NCBI RefSeq assembly: GCF_947179165.1
Contig: NC_077242.1
Coordinates: forward strand, 36,019,097-36,083,096
Length of the DNA stretch: 64,000 nt
Origin: Solanum dulcamara
Taxonomy: Eukaryota > Streptophyta > Magnoliopsida > Solanales > Solanaceae
Direction: 5' to 3'
The notes beneath the pieces are model-generated. The model was given only the letters and a program-made list of their open reading frames with translations. It searched no databases and was not told where the DNA came from. The position numbers and the translations under genes are program-made. Below, piece after piece: positions 1 through 9,400 of the stretch (its first letter is position 1; each line of letters opens with the position of its first letter).

Positions 1-271
1 TGGGTTCGTAATCTAGTCTCACTTTAAGAACCTATGTATTCCTTATTACTTAAGATTGAAGTGTACTCAAGTAGCTTAATTATGTAAGACATCCCAATCA
101 ATAGCTTACGCAAGTAGGTTGGTTTCCATGACTCATTACTTGGCCTCCAATTCCTTCCAAATCCCTCTAGACCTATTTCTAATTCTCACTACTCACGTAG
201 AACTTCATAGATAACGTGGATCACCCGGCAATCCTTTAGAAAAAACATAAAAAGAAATTTGGGGTGTTACA
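1..271 (-). repeat. 3' LTR of element A (partial, runs off the window)
   Basis: In minus orientation the LTR begins TGTAACACCCC at 271 and continues leftwards off the window. It is clearly homologous to 55180-55501, the equivalent end of the minus-strand solo LTR: both contain the landmark words for 'tgggttcgtaatct', 'ggcctccaat' and 'agacctatttc' in the same order. A polypurine tract lies immediately upstream (minus sense), which marks this copy as the 3' LTR. Confidence 0.75.
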
Positions 272-286
272 ACTCTCTCCCCTTAA
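272..286 (-). other. Polypurine tract of element A
   Basis: On the minus strand the bases CTTAAGGGGAGAGAGT run directly into the LTR start TGTAACACC. This is the expected site for plus-strand DNA priming during reverse transcription. Confidence 0.7.
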
Positions 287-339
287 GAAATTTTGTCTCG
301 AAATTTACCTTATACTCAAAAAAAATATGGATATTGAAT

Positions 340-831
340 TCACATATCCTCTTCTCGCTCCCAGGTTGCTTCATTGCCAGAATGATTCCTCCAAAGGACT
401 TTTACTAAAGAAACTTTCTTATTTCTAAGCTCTTTTGTCTCGCAGGCCAAGATTTGGATAGGTTCCTCATTATATGTCAGGTCAGGACTTATCTTAATGG
501 ATTCGACAGGAAGAACATGAGATGGATTTGAGCGATATCTTCTAAGCATAGAAACATGGAAGACATTGTGGATTCTATCTAACTCTGGTGGAAGAGCTAG
601 TTTATATGCAACTGGACCAACTCTCTCAAGTACTTCATATGGTCCAATAAATTGAGGACTAAGTTTCCCTTTTTGGCCAAATCTCATAATCGTCTTCCAT
701 GGAGAAACATTTAAAAAGATCTTATATCCTACTTGATACTCAATTTCACGCCTCTTAAGATCAGTATAAGACTTTTATCTATCTGAAGCAATTTTTAGAT
801 GATCCTTGATGACTTTTACCTTATCTTTGGT
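340..831 (-). pseudogene. Element A: integrase C-terminal and chromodomain-like tail (remnant)
   Basis: The minus-strand translation has the integrase C-terminal module of Ty3/gypsy elements, with the blocks KGKLSPQFIGPYEVLERVG and HNVFHVSMLRRY. A tail follows with VKVLWRNHSGNEATWEREEDM, the pattern of the chromodomain-like end of chromovirus integrases. The frame is open from 687 to 340; upstream, from 831 to 688, it continues through two stops (one in DR*KSY, one after IVQ). Both stops fit loss of a Gln codon by C to T. The module normally directs integration and cannot act here because the integrase upstream is broken. Confidence 0.8.
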
Positions 832-1598
832 TTATTGCACAATCTCAGGACCAACCAAATTTTGTTCACCAACTTCACTCCAGCAAAGAGGAGTTCTACA
901 CTTTCTCCCATATAAGGCTTTGTAGGGAGGCATGCCTATACTTGATTGGTAGCTATTATTATAAGCAAATTCTATTAAGGCTAGGTGTCTGTCCCAACTA
1001 TCCTCAAATTCCATAATGCAAGCTTGAAGCATATCTTCCAAGATTTGAATCACCCTCTCGTATTGACCGTCTGTCTGAGGATGAAAAGATGTACTAAAGT
1101 TCAACCTAGTTCCCAAAGGTTCTTGCAATCTAGTCTAAAATCAGGAACTCCATGTAACCTCACAATCTCCTTAACATATAATTCCGCTAGTCGTTCAAGT
1201 GGGTAGTCCACCTTGATGTCCAAGAAATGAGCACTTTTGGTTAGTATATCAACTATAACCCAAATTACATCATGATTTCTTTGAGTGAGTGGAAGCCCAG
1301 AAATAAAGTCCATAGTTATTCTTTCTTATTTCCACTCAGGTATCGACAAGGGTTGTAATAAACCAGTCGGGACTTGATGCTCGACCTTTATCTGTTGACA
1401 AACTAAGCATCTAAAAGTAAATTCCGCAATATCCTTCTTCATACCATTCTACCAGTGATGCTCTTTAATGGTTTGGTACATTTTAGTACCTCCAGAATGC
1501 ATTGCATATGGTGAAGTATGTGCTTCATTCAAAATTTCTTTTCTCAAATTGTCATCTTTAGGGACACATAACCTATTTTGATAAAGTAGAACACCATC
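832..1598 (-). pseudogene. Element A: integrase zinc-binding and core domains (remnant)
   Basis: On the minus strand an HHCC zinc-binding domain (His in AHTSPYAMH, Cys in CLVCQQIK) lies at about 1590-1390. The catalytic core follows, with the first Asp in MDFISGLPL near 1313 and the Glu region in [14 protein letters not shown] near 1080. The segment that should hold the second catalytic Asp (normally between HGVP and QEPLGT) is largely deleted: the sequence passes from HGVPDF to CKNLWELG near 1120-1150 with a frameshift. Stops such as the one in HHW*NG fit a Trp codon changed by G to A. The protein cannot be functional. Confidence 0.85.
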
Positions 1599-2138
1599 CT
1601 ACCTTAATTTAAAATCAAGCTTTTCTCTAATTTGAACTTCTTTGATTAATTTCACCAGCTTCTCGTCTAACTTTTGTGCTTCTTTCACCTGTTCAAGTAG
1701 AACTGGTTTGACTTGCAAACTGGCAGCAATAGATCCATCAGAGTTAAATGTAAGACAAGCATTCATGGCTCTCAATTTAACAAAAAAAGGCAAGTGGCTT
1801 AGTGATAAACTAGCAAGGGCTTTACGACTTAGAGCATGTGCTACCATATTGGCTTTACTCGAATGATAATCGATCGTGCAGTCATAATCTTTAATGAGTT
1901 CAAGCCATCTACATTGCCTCAAATTCAACTCTTTCTATGTACCCAAGTACTTCAAACTCCTGTGATCTGTAAATATGTGACATTTTTTGCCATATAAGTA
2001 ATGCCTCTAAATTTTCAAGGCAAACACTATGGCAGCGAGCTCAAGGTCATGAGTAGTATAGTTTAATTCATGTGGTTTCAATTTTCGGGAAGCATACGCA
2101 ACCACTTTCCCTTCTTGCATCAAGACACAACCCAAACC
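1599..2138 (-). pseudogene. Element A: RNase H domain (remnant, cut by element B)
   Basis: Minus-strand translation gives [41 protein letters not shown] and LNLRQCRWLELIKDYD in the order seen in gypsy RNase H. The final catalytic Asp, normally in VADALSR, is His here (VAHALSR). In-frame stops replace a Trp (ALKI*RHYLY) and a Gln (T*KELN). The domain is cut at its N-terminal side at 2138 by the start of element B's LTR, so the RT that should precede it is absent from this side. A linker to the integrase occupies about 1599-1790. Confidence 0.8.
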
Positions 2139-4462
2139 TTTAACATCCCATAAAAACATTGTATACGAAGTTTTAATTCTCGTCTAAAAATGATACAGCC
2201 TATCTATTATGGGCATAACTTTTTATTGGATTGTCCAAATTGGGTGATTAGAATTTTTGAGTAACCACAACATCATTACCTACGACTTTTGAAAGACCAG
2301 AATTTACGTTTTGGAGGTTAAGTAGGTCAAATAAATTAATTATTGTAAGATAGTGTGCTGTGATGAAATGGAGTATTTATAGAAGAAAATTCATATATCA
2401 CTGTAGGATTCTCCAAATTGGTTGATTCTTAAACGACATGAAACTAGACTTCTATATGTACAATTCTTATGAAGATACCAAATCCTAATAAGGAATTTTT
2501 CTTATTCAAAAGCAGCTCCGAAAAGGCGTATTCTATCATAGGTAACTCATTTCACCTACCATAGAAAGATCTAGATACATTTGACATTACTCATGACATA
2601 AATTGTCCTCCAATTAACATCATCCATGGCATCATAATTTTCCACTAAATTTTCAGATTTTTCTTTATAATTATTTTATTTATTGTTAGGTCCCTCTTTT
2701 CCACCTATAAATACCCACCTTATTTCCTCATTTTATTAATCAAGCTTTCTCAAGCAAGTCTTCTCTCTATACACTTCTTTACACTTTCTCAAATATAGTT
2801 TTAGTTCTTAGTAGTGAAGAAATACTATTTCGGTGATTCATATACTCTGGGTAGTACACAAAACATTCCGACGAGAAGAAAAGCTAGGACTCAAGAGTGT
2901 TCATTAAGTCTTTCGGTTCTGACTAAAACTTCAGATTCTAGGTATGTAAGGCTTCAATGAGAGTATTTCTTCCACTCTCATGTCTAAATTATTTTGATTA
3001 TATGATAAATTATATTCATTTTCTTTAAGCTCTACTCTAAGTTATGTGGGTATTTATCCATGGGTTCTTCCACCATGTAGTCCGAAAACTCTTTCAATTA
3101 AGTCTCTTGATTTCAAGTAATATTTTCTTATAGTAATTCTTAATTTTACTTAATACTATGAATCATGGTTAAACTAATGATTATTGCTCTATTTTGATGC
3201 AACATAATTTCATATGTATGAATTGATGGTTTACAAGTAATTCCTCTATTTATCTATTTAAAGGTTCTGAAATTCATGGTGGGTTGTTTAAAGCATGATT
3301 TTTAATTAATGGATTTCAAAGTATTTATATATATATTTATTTACATACATATTTGCAAGTTGAAGTGATTTGAACCCACCTAGTTTTACTATGTTTTTAA
3401 TAAAGTTTGACTTGAAAGTTGACTCCAAATAAATGTTTATGAAAGCAATATCTATGATCAAAAAGGGAGTCTTATGAAATGAAAGAATGATGAAATGATA
3501 TAAATGATGGATTATTTATGCAATAAGGACAATTCTTGCATATTTGAATTATCAAATGTTTTAATGAGCTATTCTACCGAATATGATGTTTGAATTCTCA
3601 AGTTATATGCTATGCATATTTTAAAGTATTAAACTATTCCATGGGATTTACTTAGCACCAAATGAGGCATTGAGGTGGGATTTGATAAGGGAATCCTAGT
3701 AGCAACCCCTTGTCTCATTAACTATGTGCCAACATAGGAGCCCTTGTAGGCTTAGGCTAATGGATCCATGAAAGCCCTTAAAGTTAAAGCTAAAGAAATG
3801 AATGAAATTGACGGAGTTTTATCTGGCAAGTAGTCTCCCCGGCCAACATAAGGGGGTTGTGTTGGATTCCATGTAATAGCTCGCATGGTCTTAAATGTCG
3901 GTTATGGTTATTTTCCCATAAAATGAATGTTTTAAAGGATATCTATATGATTTATTATGCATGCATTACATTATGTTCCATATTACATAAATGTTATAAT
4001 GTTTCCTCAATATTCATGCATCCTTACATACTTAGTACATTCAAAGTACTAACGCATACTCTTTTGCCTACATGATATCACCATATAGGGACCAGTGCTC
4101 CTCCTCATTCTCCTCCACATGGCTAGTTGAGATTTCGTTGAAGACTACTTTTGGTGAGTTCCCATGTTCCGGGAACAATACTCCTTTATCTTTCTAGCTT
4201 ATGACATGTTAAGATATTTTACTATGACATTTCTTCTCTTATGATTGAGGGTGAGTAGGGACTTGTCTTAGCCCCGTTAAATCTAATAGTTAGAGGTATT
4301 GTTGGACATATGTAAGTTGAATATTTACTATTTTGATTTCCGCTTATTTATTTATCATCATTACCTATGAAAGGCTAAAAGAATGCTAAGAGGCTTGTTT
4401 AAGGTACTTTTGGGTTCCTCATTCGCCATGTCACGTCTAGGCCCTAGGCTTGGGTTGTGACA
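2139..4462 (+). repeat. 5' LTR of element B
   Basis: The 2324-base LTR starts TTTAACATCCC (probably an altered TGTAACATCCC) and ends GGTTGTGACA, matching 9401-11723 along its whole length. A TATA box lies at 2706. The primer binding site follows five bases after the end. It contains a 72-codon open frame (3857-4075) that recurs in the other LTR only because the LTRs are copies of each other. Confidence 0.9.
2706..2713 (+). promoter_or_regulatory. TATA box in the 5' LTR of element B
   Basis: TATAAATA within CCACCTATAAATACCCACC. The same box is at 9969-9976 in the 3' LTR. A pyrimidine-rich CTTTCTCAAGCAAGTCTTCTC stretch follows 40-60 bases downstream, compatible with a plant transcription start region. 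This would be the element's RNA polymerase II promoter. Confidence 0.55.
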
Positions 4463-4467
4463 AACTT

Positions 4468-4479
4468 GGTATCAGAGCC
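4468..4479 (+). other. Primer binding site of element B (tRNA-Met type)
   Basis: TGGTATCAGAGC lies five bases downstream of the LTR end. It is the standard plant primer site complementary to the 3' end of initiator tRNA-Met, where minus-strand DNA synthesis starts. Confidence 0.9.
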
Positions 4480-4677
4480 CGTGGTTTTGAATGGTCCTTG
4501 GAAGTCCAACATACCGCGTCGAATAGGGTCTTGTTCATGGTTGTGAAGCATGCCACAATTATGAATAAGAGACTATGAGGCATTTAGGAAAAATTTCACT
4601 TCTTTCGAATTCATGTCGTTCCTTAGAGTGTCCTAAGCTTTCCTTTAACTAACGACCTATTTTGTATTCTCTAGATA

Positions 4678-5817
4678 ATGAATCGAGGAAGAGCACCTCA
4701 AAGAGCAAAGGTTGACGATGAGGACCAAACTCCTCCGATTCCTAATGCCTAACATCATGAGAACGGGGTAACCCATGCCGAATTTCGCAGTGTTATTACT
4801 TTGTTAGCTCAAGTCGTAGCTAATCAAGGGAATCTAGGTGTTCCTCCTCCCCAAATGCAAAATCCAGCCTCTAGGATTCGAGATTTCCAAAGGATGAATC
4901 CACCCGAATTCGATGGTTCTAAACTAGATGAGGACCCTATGGAGTTTATTAATGAGGTATATCAGATTGTGGCTATCATGGGTGTGCTACCAAATGAGAA
5001 GGCCGAGCTAGTAGCCTATCAACTCAAAGGTGTGGCTCGAGTATGGTATGAATAATGGGTTGTTGAGAGGGATGAAGAAATAGGGTCGATAGGATGGGAA
5101 GAGTTCAAAGGTACCTTCCTAGACCATTTCTTCCCATTAGAGCTAAGGGAGGCTAAAATCCAAGAGTTCATCAACCTCCGTCAAGGGAGTATGAGCGTGA
5201 GGGAGTATGCTCTCAAATTCACTAAGTTGTCCAGGTATGCTCCCTTTATGGTCTTTGACCCAAGAGCTAGGATAAGCAAGTTTATTTTCGGTGTCTCAAG
5301 CTTGGTGTCCAAGGAGTGCAAAACAGTCATATTGGTCAAGGAGATGGATATCTCTCGGTTAATGACTTACGCAGAACAAATTGAAGAAGATAAGCTTAGA
5401 GAGAGATCAAGGGGATTAAAAAAGGCTAGAGTAGATGGTGGAAGGTTTAACCCTCAAAGGTCCAATTATGGTAACAATGGCAAAGGCCAAGGTGGGCAAC
5501 GATTTGTGGGACAAGGTTCCACCAATACTCCTCCTCCAAGGTTCAATAAGGACAAGAGTGGTAAACCAATGATTCCAAGAGAGAATGTTGCTACTCAAAC
5601 TTTCCCCTCTTACAAGAAGTGTGGAAGGACTCATAAAAAGGAATGCTTAGCTGGCTCTAATGCATTCTTTAAGTGTGGCAAGCTGGGCCACCATACTAAG
5701 GATTGTAGAGATGGTGGTGGTAGGACTCAAGGCCAAATTTCTCTAGGTCAACAAGTCCAAGGAGGTGTCCAACGCACCAACCGCTTTTACGCCTTGCATG
5801 GGAGACAAGAGGTTGAG
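4678..5817 (+). pseudogene. Element B: gag polyprotein (nucleocapsid), broken by two stops
   Basis: The frame starts with ATG at 4678 (MNRGRAPQRAK) and carries the plant gag core: FQRMNPPEFDGSKLDEDPM, EVYQIVAIMG, a block ending VARVWYE, then EFINLRQGSMSVREYALKF. A zinc knuckle follows at about 5668-5711. TAA stops interrupt it at 4750 and 5053; the second sits where gag families usually have Gln (YE*W), so C to T explains it. The zinc knuckle reads FFKCGKLGHHTKDC: the first Cys of the CCHC motif is Phe, which would abolish zinc binding. Gag would form the cytoplasmic virus-like particle. The frame runs directly into protease with no stop between them, the usual gag-pol fusion. Confidence 0.85.
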
Positions 5818-6290
5818 GATGTACCCAATGTCATTATTGGTATGTTAAAGGTCTTTTCTTTTGATGTGTATGCACTATTAGATCGGGGTGTAAATTTATC
5901 TTTTGTTACTCCATTCCTTGCTAATAGATTTGATGTTTTACCTAAAATGTTATTAGATCCCTATTTGGTGAGTCAGTTATTGCTAGAAAGATCTATAGGG
6001 GTTGCCTTGTGTCTATCTTGCACAAAGTTATTTCTTGTGATCTTGTTGAACTTGACATGATAGATTTTGATGTCATTCTTGGGATGGATTGGTTACATGC
6101 ATCTTATGCTTCCATAGATTGTAGGACTCATCGAGTCAAGTTACAATTTCCAAATGAGCCTATTATTGAATGGGAGGGGTGTGATTTGGTGGTGAAGGGT
6201 ACGTTTATTTATTATCTTAAGGCCCACAAAATAATTTCTAAGGGTTGTATTTACCATATTGTGAGGGTTAGGGATGTCAACTCCAAAAGT
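5818..6290 (+). pseudogene. Element B: aspartic protease region (frameshifted)
   Basis: After the gag zinc knuckle the same frame continues to 6060 through ALLDRGVNLSFVTPFLANRF. This is the protease active-site region; in related elements the residues after the catalytic Asp are usually Pro or Ser and Gly, and Arg-Gly is seen here. A frameshift near 6000-6010 moves the rest to another frame, where [18 protein letters not shown] appears, the conserved C-terminal block (ILGMDWL). The enzyme would process gag-pol. It is unlikely to be active given the frameshift. Confidence 0.75.
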
Positions 6291-7145
6291 CCTTCTCTTG
6301 AGTCAGTTCCTATAGTCAATGAATTCCTTGATGTCTTTCCCGATGACCTTCCCGGTGTCCCTCCCAAAAGGAAAGTTGATTTTGGTATCGATCTCCTCCC
6401 TGAAACCCAACCTATCTCTATTCCTCCTTACTGTATGGCCCCAGTAGAATTGAAAGAGTTGAAGGAACAATTAAAGGACTTCTTAGAGAAGGGGTTCATA
6501 AGACCGAGTATTTCTCCATGGGGTGCTCTTGTGTTATTTGTGAGAAAGAAGGATGGGTCACTTCGAATGTGCATAGACTACCGGTAAATAAATAAGATGA
6601 CCATTAAGAACAAATACCCACTCCCTAGAATAGATGACTTGTTTGATCAACTGCAAGGGGTAAGTCACTTCTCTAAGATCGATCTTCGGTCTAGCTATTA
6701 CCAACTACGGGTGAGGGAGTGTGACATTTCCAAAATGGCCTTCCAAACAAGGTATGGTCACTTTGAGTTTGTGGTGATGAGTTTTGGGTTGACGAATACA
6801 GCGGCGGTGTTCATGGACTTGATACTTGATACCTTTGTGGTGGTCTTTATTAATGATATTTTGATTTACTCTCGGGGTAAGGAAGAATATAAAAAACACT
6901 TGAGAGTTGTGCTTCAAACGTTGAGGGATAGGCAATTATTTATAAAATTTAGTAAGTGTGAACTTTGGTTAAAGGAGGTGGCATTTCTTGGTCACGTAGT
7001 GTCCGGTGATGGGATCAAGGTTGATCCTAAGAAAATAGAGGCAATCAAAAATTGGCCTAGACCATTATCTCCTTCAGACATTAGGAGCTTCTTAGGTCTA
7101 GCCGGGTACTATTAAAGGTTCGTCAAAGGTTTTTCTTACATCTCA
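6291..7145 (+). pseudogene. Element B: reverse transcriptase (catalytic Asp lost, internal deletion)
   Basis: Conserved RT blocks appear in order: [105 protein letters not shown] and [11 protein letters not shown]. Stops are TAA at 6585 (in the position of Gln in DYRQLNK) and TAA at 7113 (within GYY*RF). The catalytic FIDD box reads FIND, with Asn encoded at 6852-6854. Just before it about eight residues usually present between FMDL and the catalytic strand are missing, an in-frame deletion near 6815. The enzyme would copy the element RNA to DNA in the cytoplasm; this copy is dead. Confidence 0.9.
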
Positions 7146-7151
7146 TCTCCT

Positions 7152-7640
7152 ATGACAAAATTGACCCAAAAGAAATCCAAATTCATATGGACAGATGAGT
7201 GTGAGAAGAGTTTCCAGACCTTAAAAGATCGACTTACCTCTGCTCCTATTTTGACTCTCCTCGAAGGATTAGAAGGGTTTGTAGTTTATTGTGATACTTT
7301 AAAGATTGGTTTAGGTTGTGTCTTAATGCAAAATGGCAAGGTCATAGCCTATGCTTCTAGGCAATTAAAGGTGCATGAGCGTAACTACCCTACCCATGAC
7401 CTTGAATTGGCGGCCGTTGTTTTTGCTCTGAAGATTTGGAGGCATTACCTCTATAGGGTGCATGTGGATGTGTTTACTAATCATAAAAGTCTTCAATATG
7501 TGTTCACCCAAAAGGACCTTAATCTAAGGCAAAGAAGGTGGCTAGAACTCCTTAAGGACTATGACATGAGTGTGCACTATCCTCCGAGTAAAGCCAATGT
7601 AGTTGCTGATGCACTTAGTAGAGTGTCTATGGGGAGTGTG
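7152..7640 (+). pseudogene. Element B: RNase H domain (third catalytic Asp replaced)
   Basis: The translation contains [75 protein letters not shown] and VVADALSR, matching gypsy RNase H. The catalytic position usually found as FTDHKSL is Asn (FTNHKSL), a G to A change. The domain is in the same frame as RT and open throughout. It is followed by a linker and a frameshift near 7740 before the integrase. Confidence 0.88.
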
Positions 7641-7759
7641 GGCCATGTGGATGAAAGGAAGAGGGAGTTGGTGAAAGATGTTCACCGGTTGACTAGATTA
7701 GGGGTGAAGTTGTGTGGAACTAATGATGGTGGTATGGTTAAAATAGGTCCGAATCTTCT

Positions 7760-8640
7760 TTGGTGGTGGATGTTAAATCAAAGCAAGATCTTGACCCGAA
7801 GTTTATTGAGTTAAAGAGGTTGGTAAAGAAAAAAAAGATAGAGGTCTTTGCCGAAGGGGGAGATGGGGTGCTATACTACCAAGGTCGAATATGTGTTACA
7901 GATGTTGATGGCCTAAGGAGTTTGATCTTGATGGAGGCTCATAATTCTACATACTCTATTCATCCCGGTTCAATGAAAATGTACTGAGACTTAAATGACT
8001 TGTATTGGTGGGGTGGCATGAAGAAGGACATAGCAAGGTTTGTGTCCGAATGTACGAATTGCCAACAAGTGAAGGACGAACATCAAAGGCCGGGTGGCCT
8101 AGCCTAAGACATTGAAATCCCAACTTGGAAGTGGGAAGATGTGAATATGGATTTTGTAGTGGGTTCTCCTTATACCCAAAAGCGTCATGACTTGATTTGA
8201 GTAATTGTTGATAGAATGTCCAAGTCAGCTCACTTCCTACCGGTTAAAACTTCCTATAGTGCCGAAGACTATGCCAAGTTATATATTCGAGAGTTGGTGA
8301 GGTTGCATGGTGTGCCGTTATCCATTATTTTGGATTGTGGTACCTAATTCACTTCTCACTTCTGGAGATTATTTCAAAAAGGCCTCGGTACTAAGGTAAA
8401 GTTGAGCACAACATTCCATCCTCAAACAGATGGGCAAGCCGAAAGGACGATTCAAACACTAGAGGATATATTAAGGGCTTGTGTGTTGGATTTTAAAGGA
8501 AATTAGGATGATCATCTACCGCTCATTGAGTTTGCCTATAATAATAGTTACCACTCAAGTATTGAGATGACACCATTTGAGGCTTTGTATGGGAGATGAT
8601 GTAGATCACCGGTTGGTTGGTTCGAAGTAGGCGAGATGAC
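7760..8640 (+). pseudogene. Element B: integrase zinc-binding and core domains (six stops)
   Basis: The HHCC finger is present (His in AHNSTYSIH, Cys in CTNCQQVK), followed by the core with Asp in MDFVVGS, Asp in IILDCGT and Glu in [16 protein letters not shown]. All three catalytic acids survive. Six in-frame stops break it: TGA 7985 (Arg position), TAA 8105 (Gln), TGA 8198 (Trp), TAA 8345 (Gln), TAG 8504 (Trp) and TGA 8597 (Arg). Each fits a single C-to-T or G-to-A change from the residue conserved in the family. The protein would insert the cDNA into the nuclear genome. Confidence 0.9.
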
Positions 8641-9187
8641 CTTGTTGGGCCCCAATTTGGTACTTGATGCTTTAGAGAAGGTGAAGATCATTAGAGAAAG
8701 GTTGAAGATGGCTCAAAGTCATCAAAAGTCCTATTCTGACACTAGAAGAAGGGATCTTGAGTTTAATATGGACGATTGGGTGTATCTGAAGGTTTCACCC
8801 ATGAAAGGTGTGGTTTTATTTGGTAAGAAAGGGAAATTGAGCCCTAGGTATGTAAGGCCCTATAGAATCGTGAGACGTGTTGGTAAGGTTGAATATGAGT
8901 TGGAATTACCATTGAAAATGACCATGGTTCATCCGGTGTTTCACGTGTCTATGTTGAAAAAAGTGTGGGTGATCCTAATTCCATTGTACCTATGGGAATA
9001 GTGAATATCGAAGAAAACTTGACCTATGAAGAAGTTCCTATAGAAATTTTGGACCGGCAAGTTAAGAGATTGAGGAACAAGAAGTTGCATCTATTAAAGT
9101 CCTTTGGAGGAATCAAAAAATAGAAAGTGCAACATGGGAAGCGGAAGCGGATATGGTTAGGAGATACCCTCATCTTTTCCCCTCTAC
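8636..9187 (+). pseudogene. Element B: integrase C-terminal module and chromodomain-like tail (frameshifted)
   Basis: MKGVVLFGKKGKLSPRYVRPYRIVRRVG and HPVFHVSMLKK mark the integrase C-terminal module, in frame with the core. A one-base loss near 8960-8965 shifts the frame; the continuation (IVNIEENLTYEEVPIEILD) is read one frame over. A second shift near 9080-9090 leads into VLWRNQKIESATWEAEADM and RRYPHLF, the typical end of chromovirus pol. No further coding signal is seen before the 3' LTR. Confidence 0.82.
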
Positions 9188-9400
9188 CCAAACCTAAGGT
9201 ATTAAGTTGTCCTTGCTCAATTACTAGAAATCTTTGCATCTCAACTTTTCTTGTCATATGCTTGCAAAATTATAAAATATATTTTAAACGATGTTATAAA
9301 TTACATTATTGCATTAATGATAGGTTGTTGGTTCACACTCTACCCTACTCAAGATAAGTCTTTCCTCATTCGAGGATGAATATTTCCAAGGAAGAGATAA
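9188..9400 (+). other. 3' untranslated spacer and polypurine tract of element B
   Basis: The spacer has no coding signal. It ends with the purine-rich AAGGAAGAGATAA at 9388-9400 directly before the 3' LTR, preceded by the phrase CATTCGAGGATGAAT, which is also found (as CATTCGAGGACGAAT) before the LTR of element D at 45181. The tract is the expected plus-strand primer. Confidence 0.7.

Noticed and set aside
3857..4075. Open frame of 72 codons, nearly identical at 11125-11334, as a conserved small gene
   Set aside because: Both copies lie at the same place in the two LTRs of element B, which were identical at insertion. Their similarity says nothing about coding selection.
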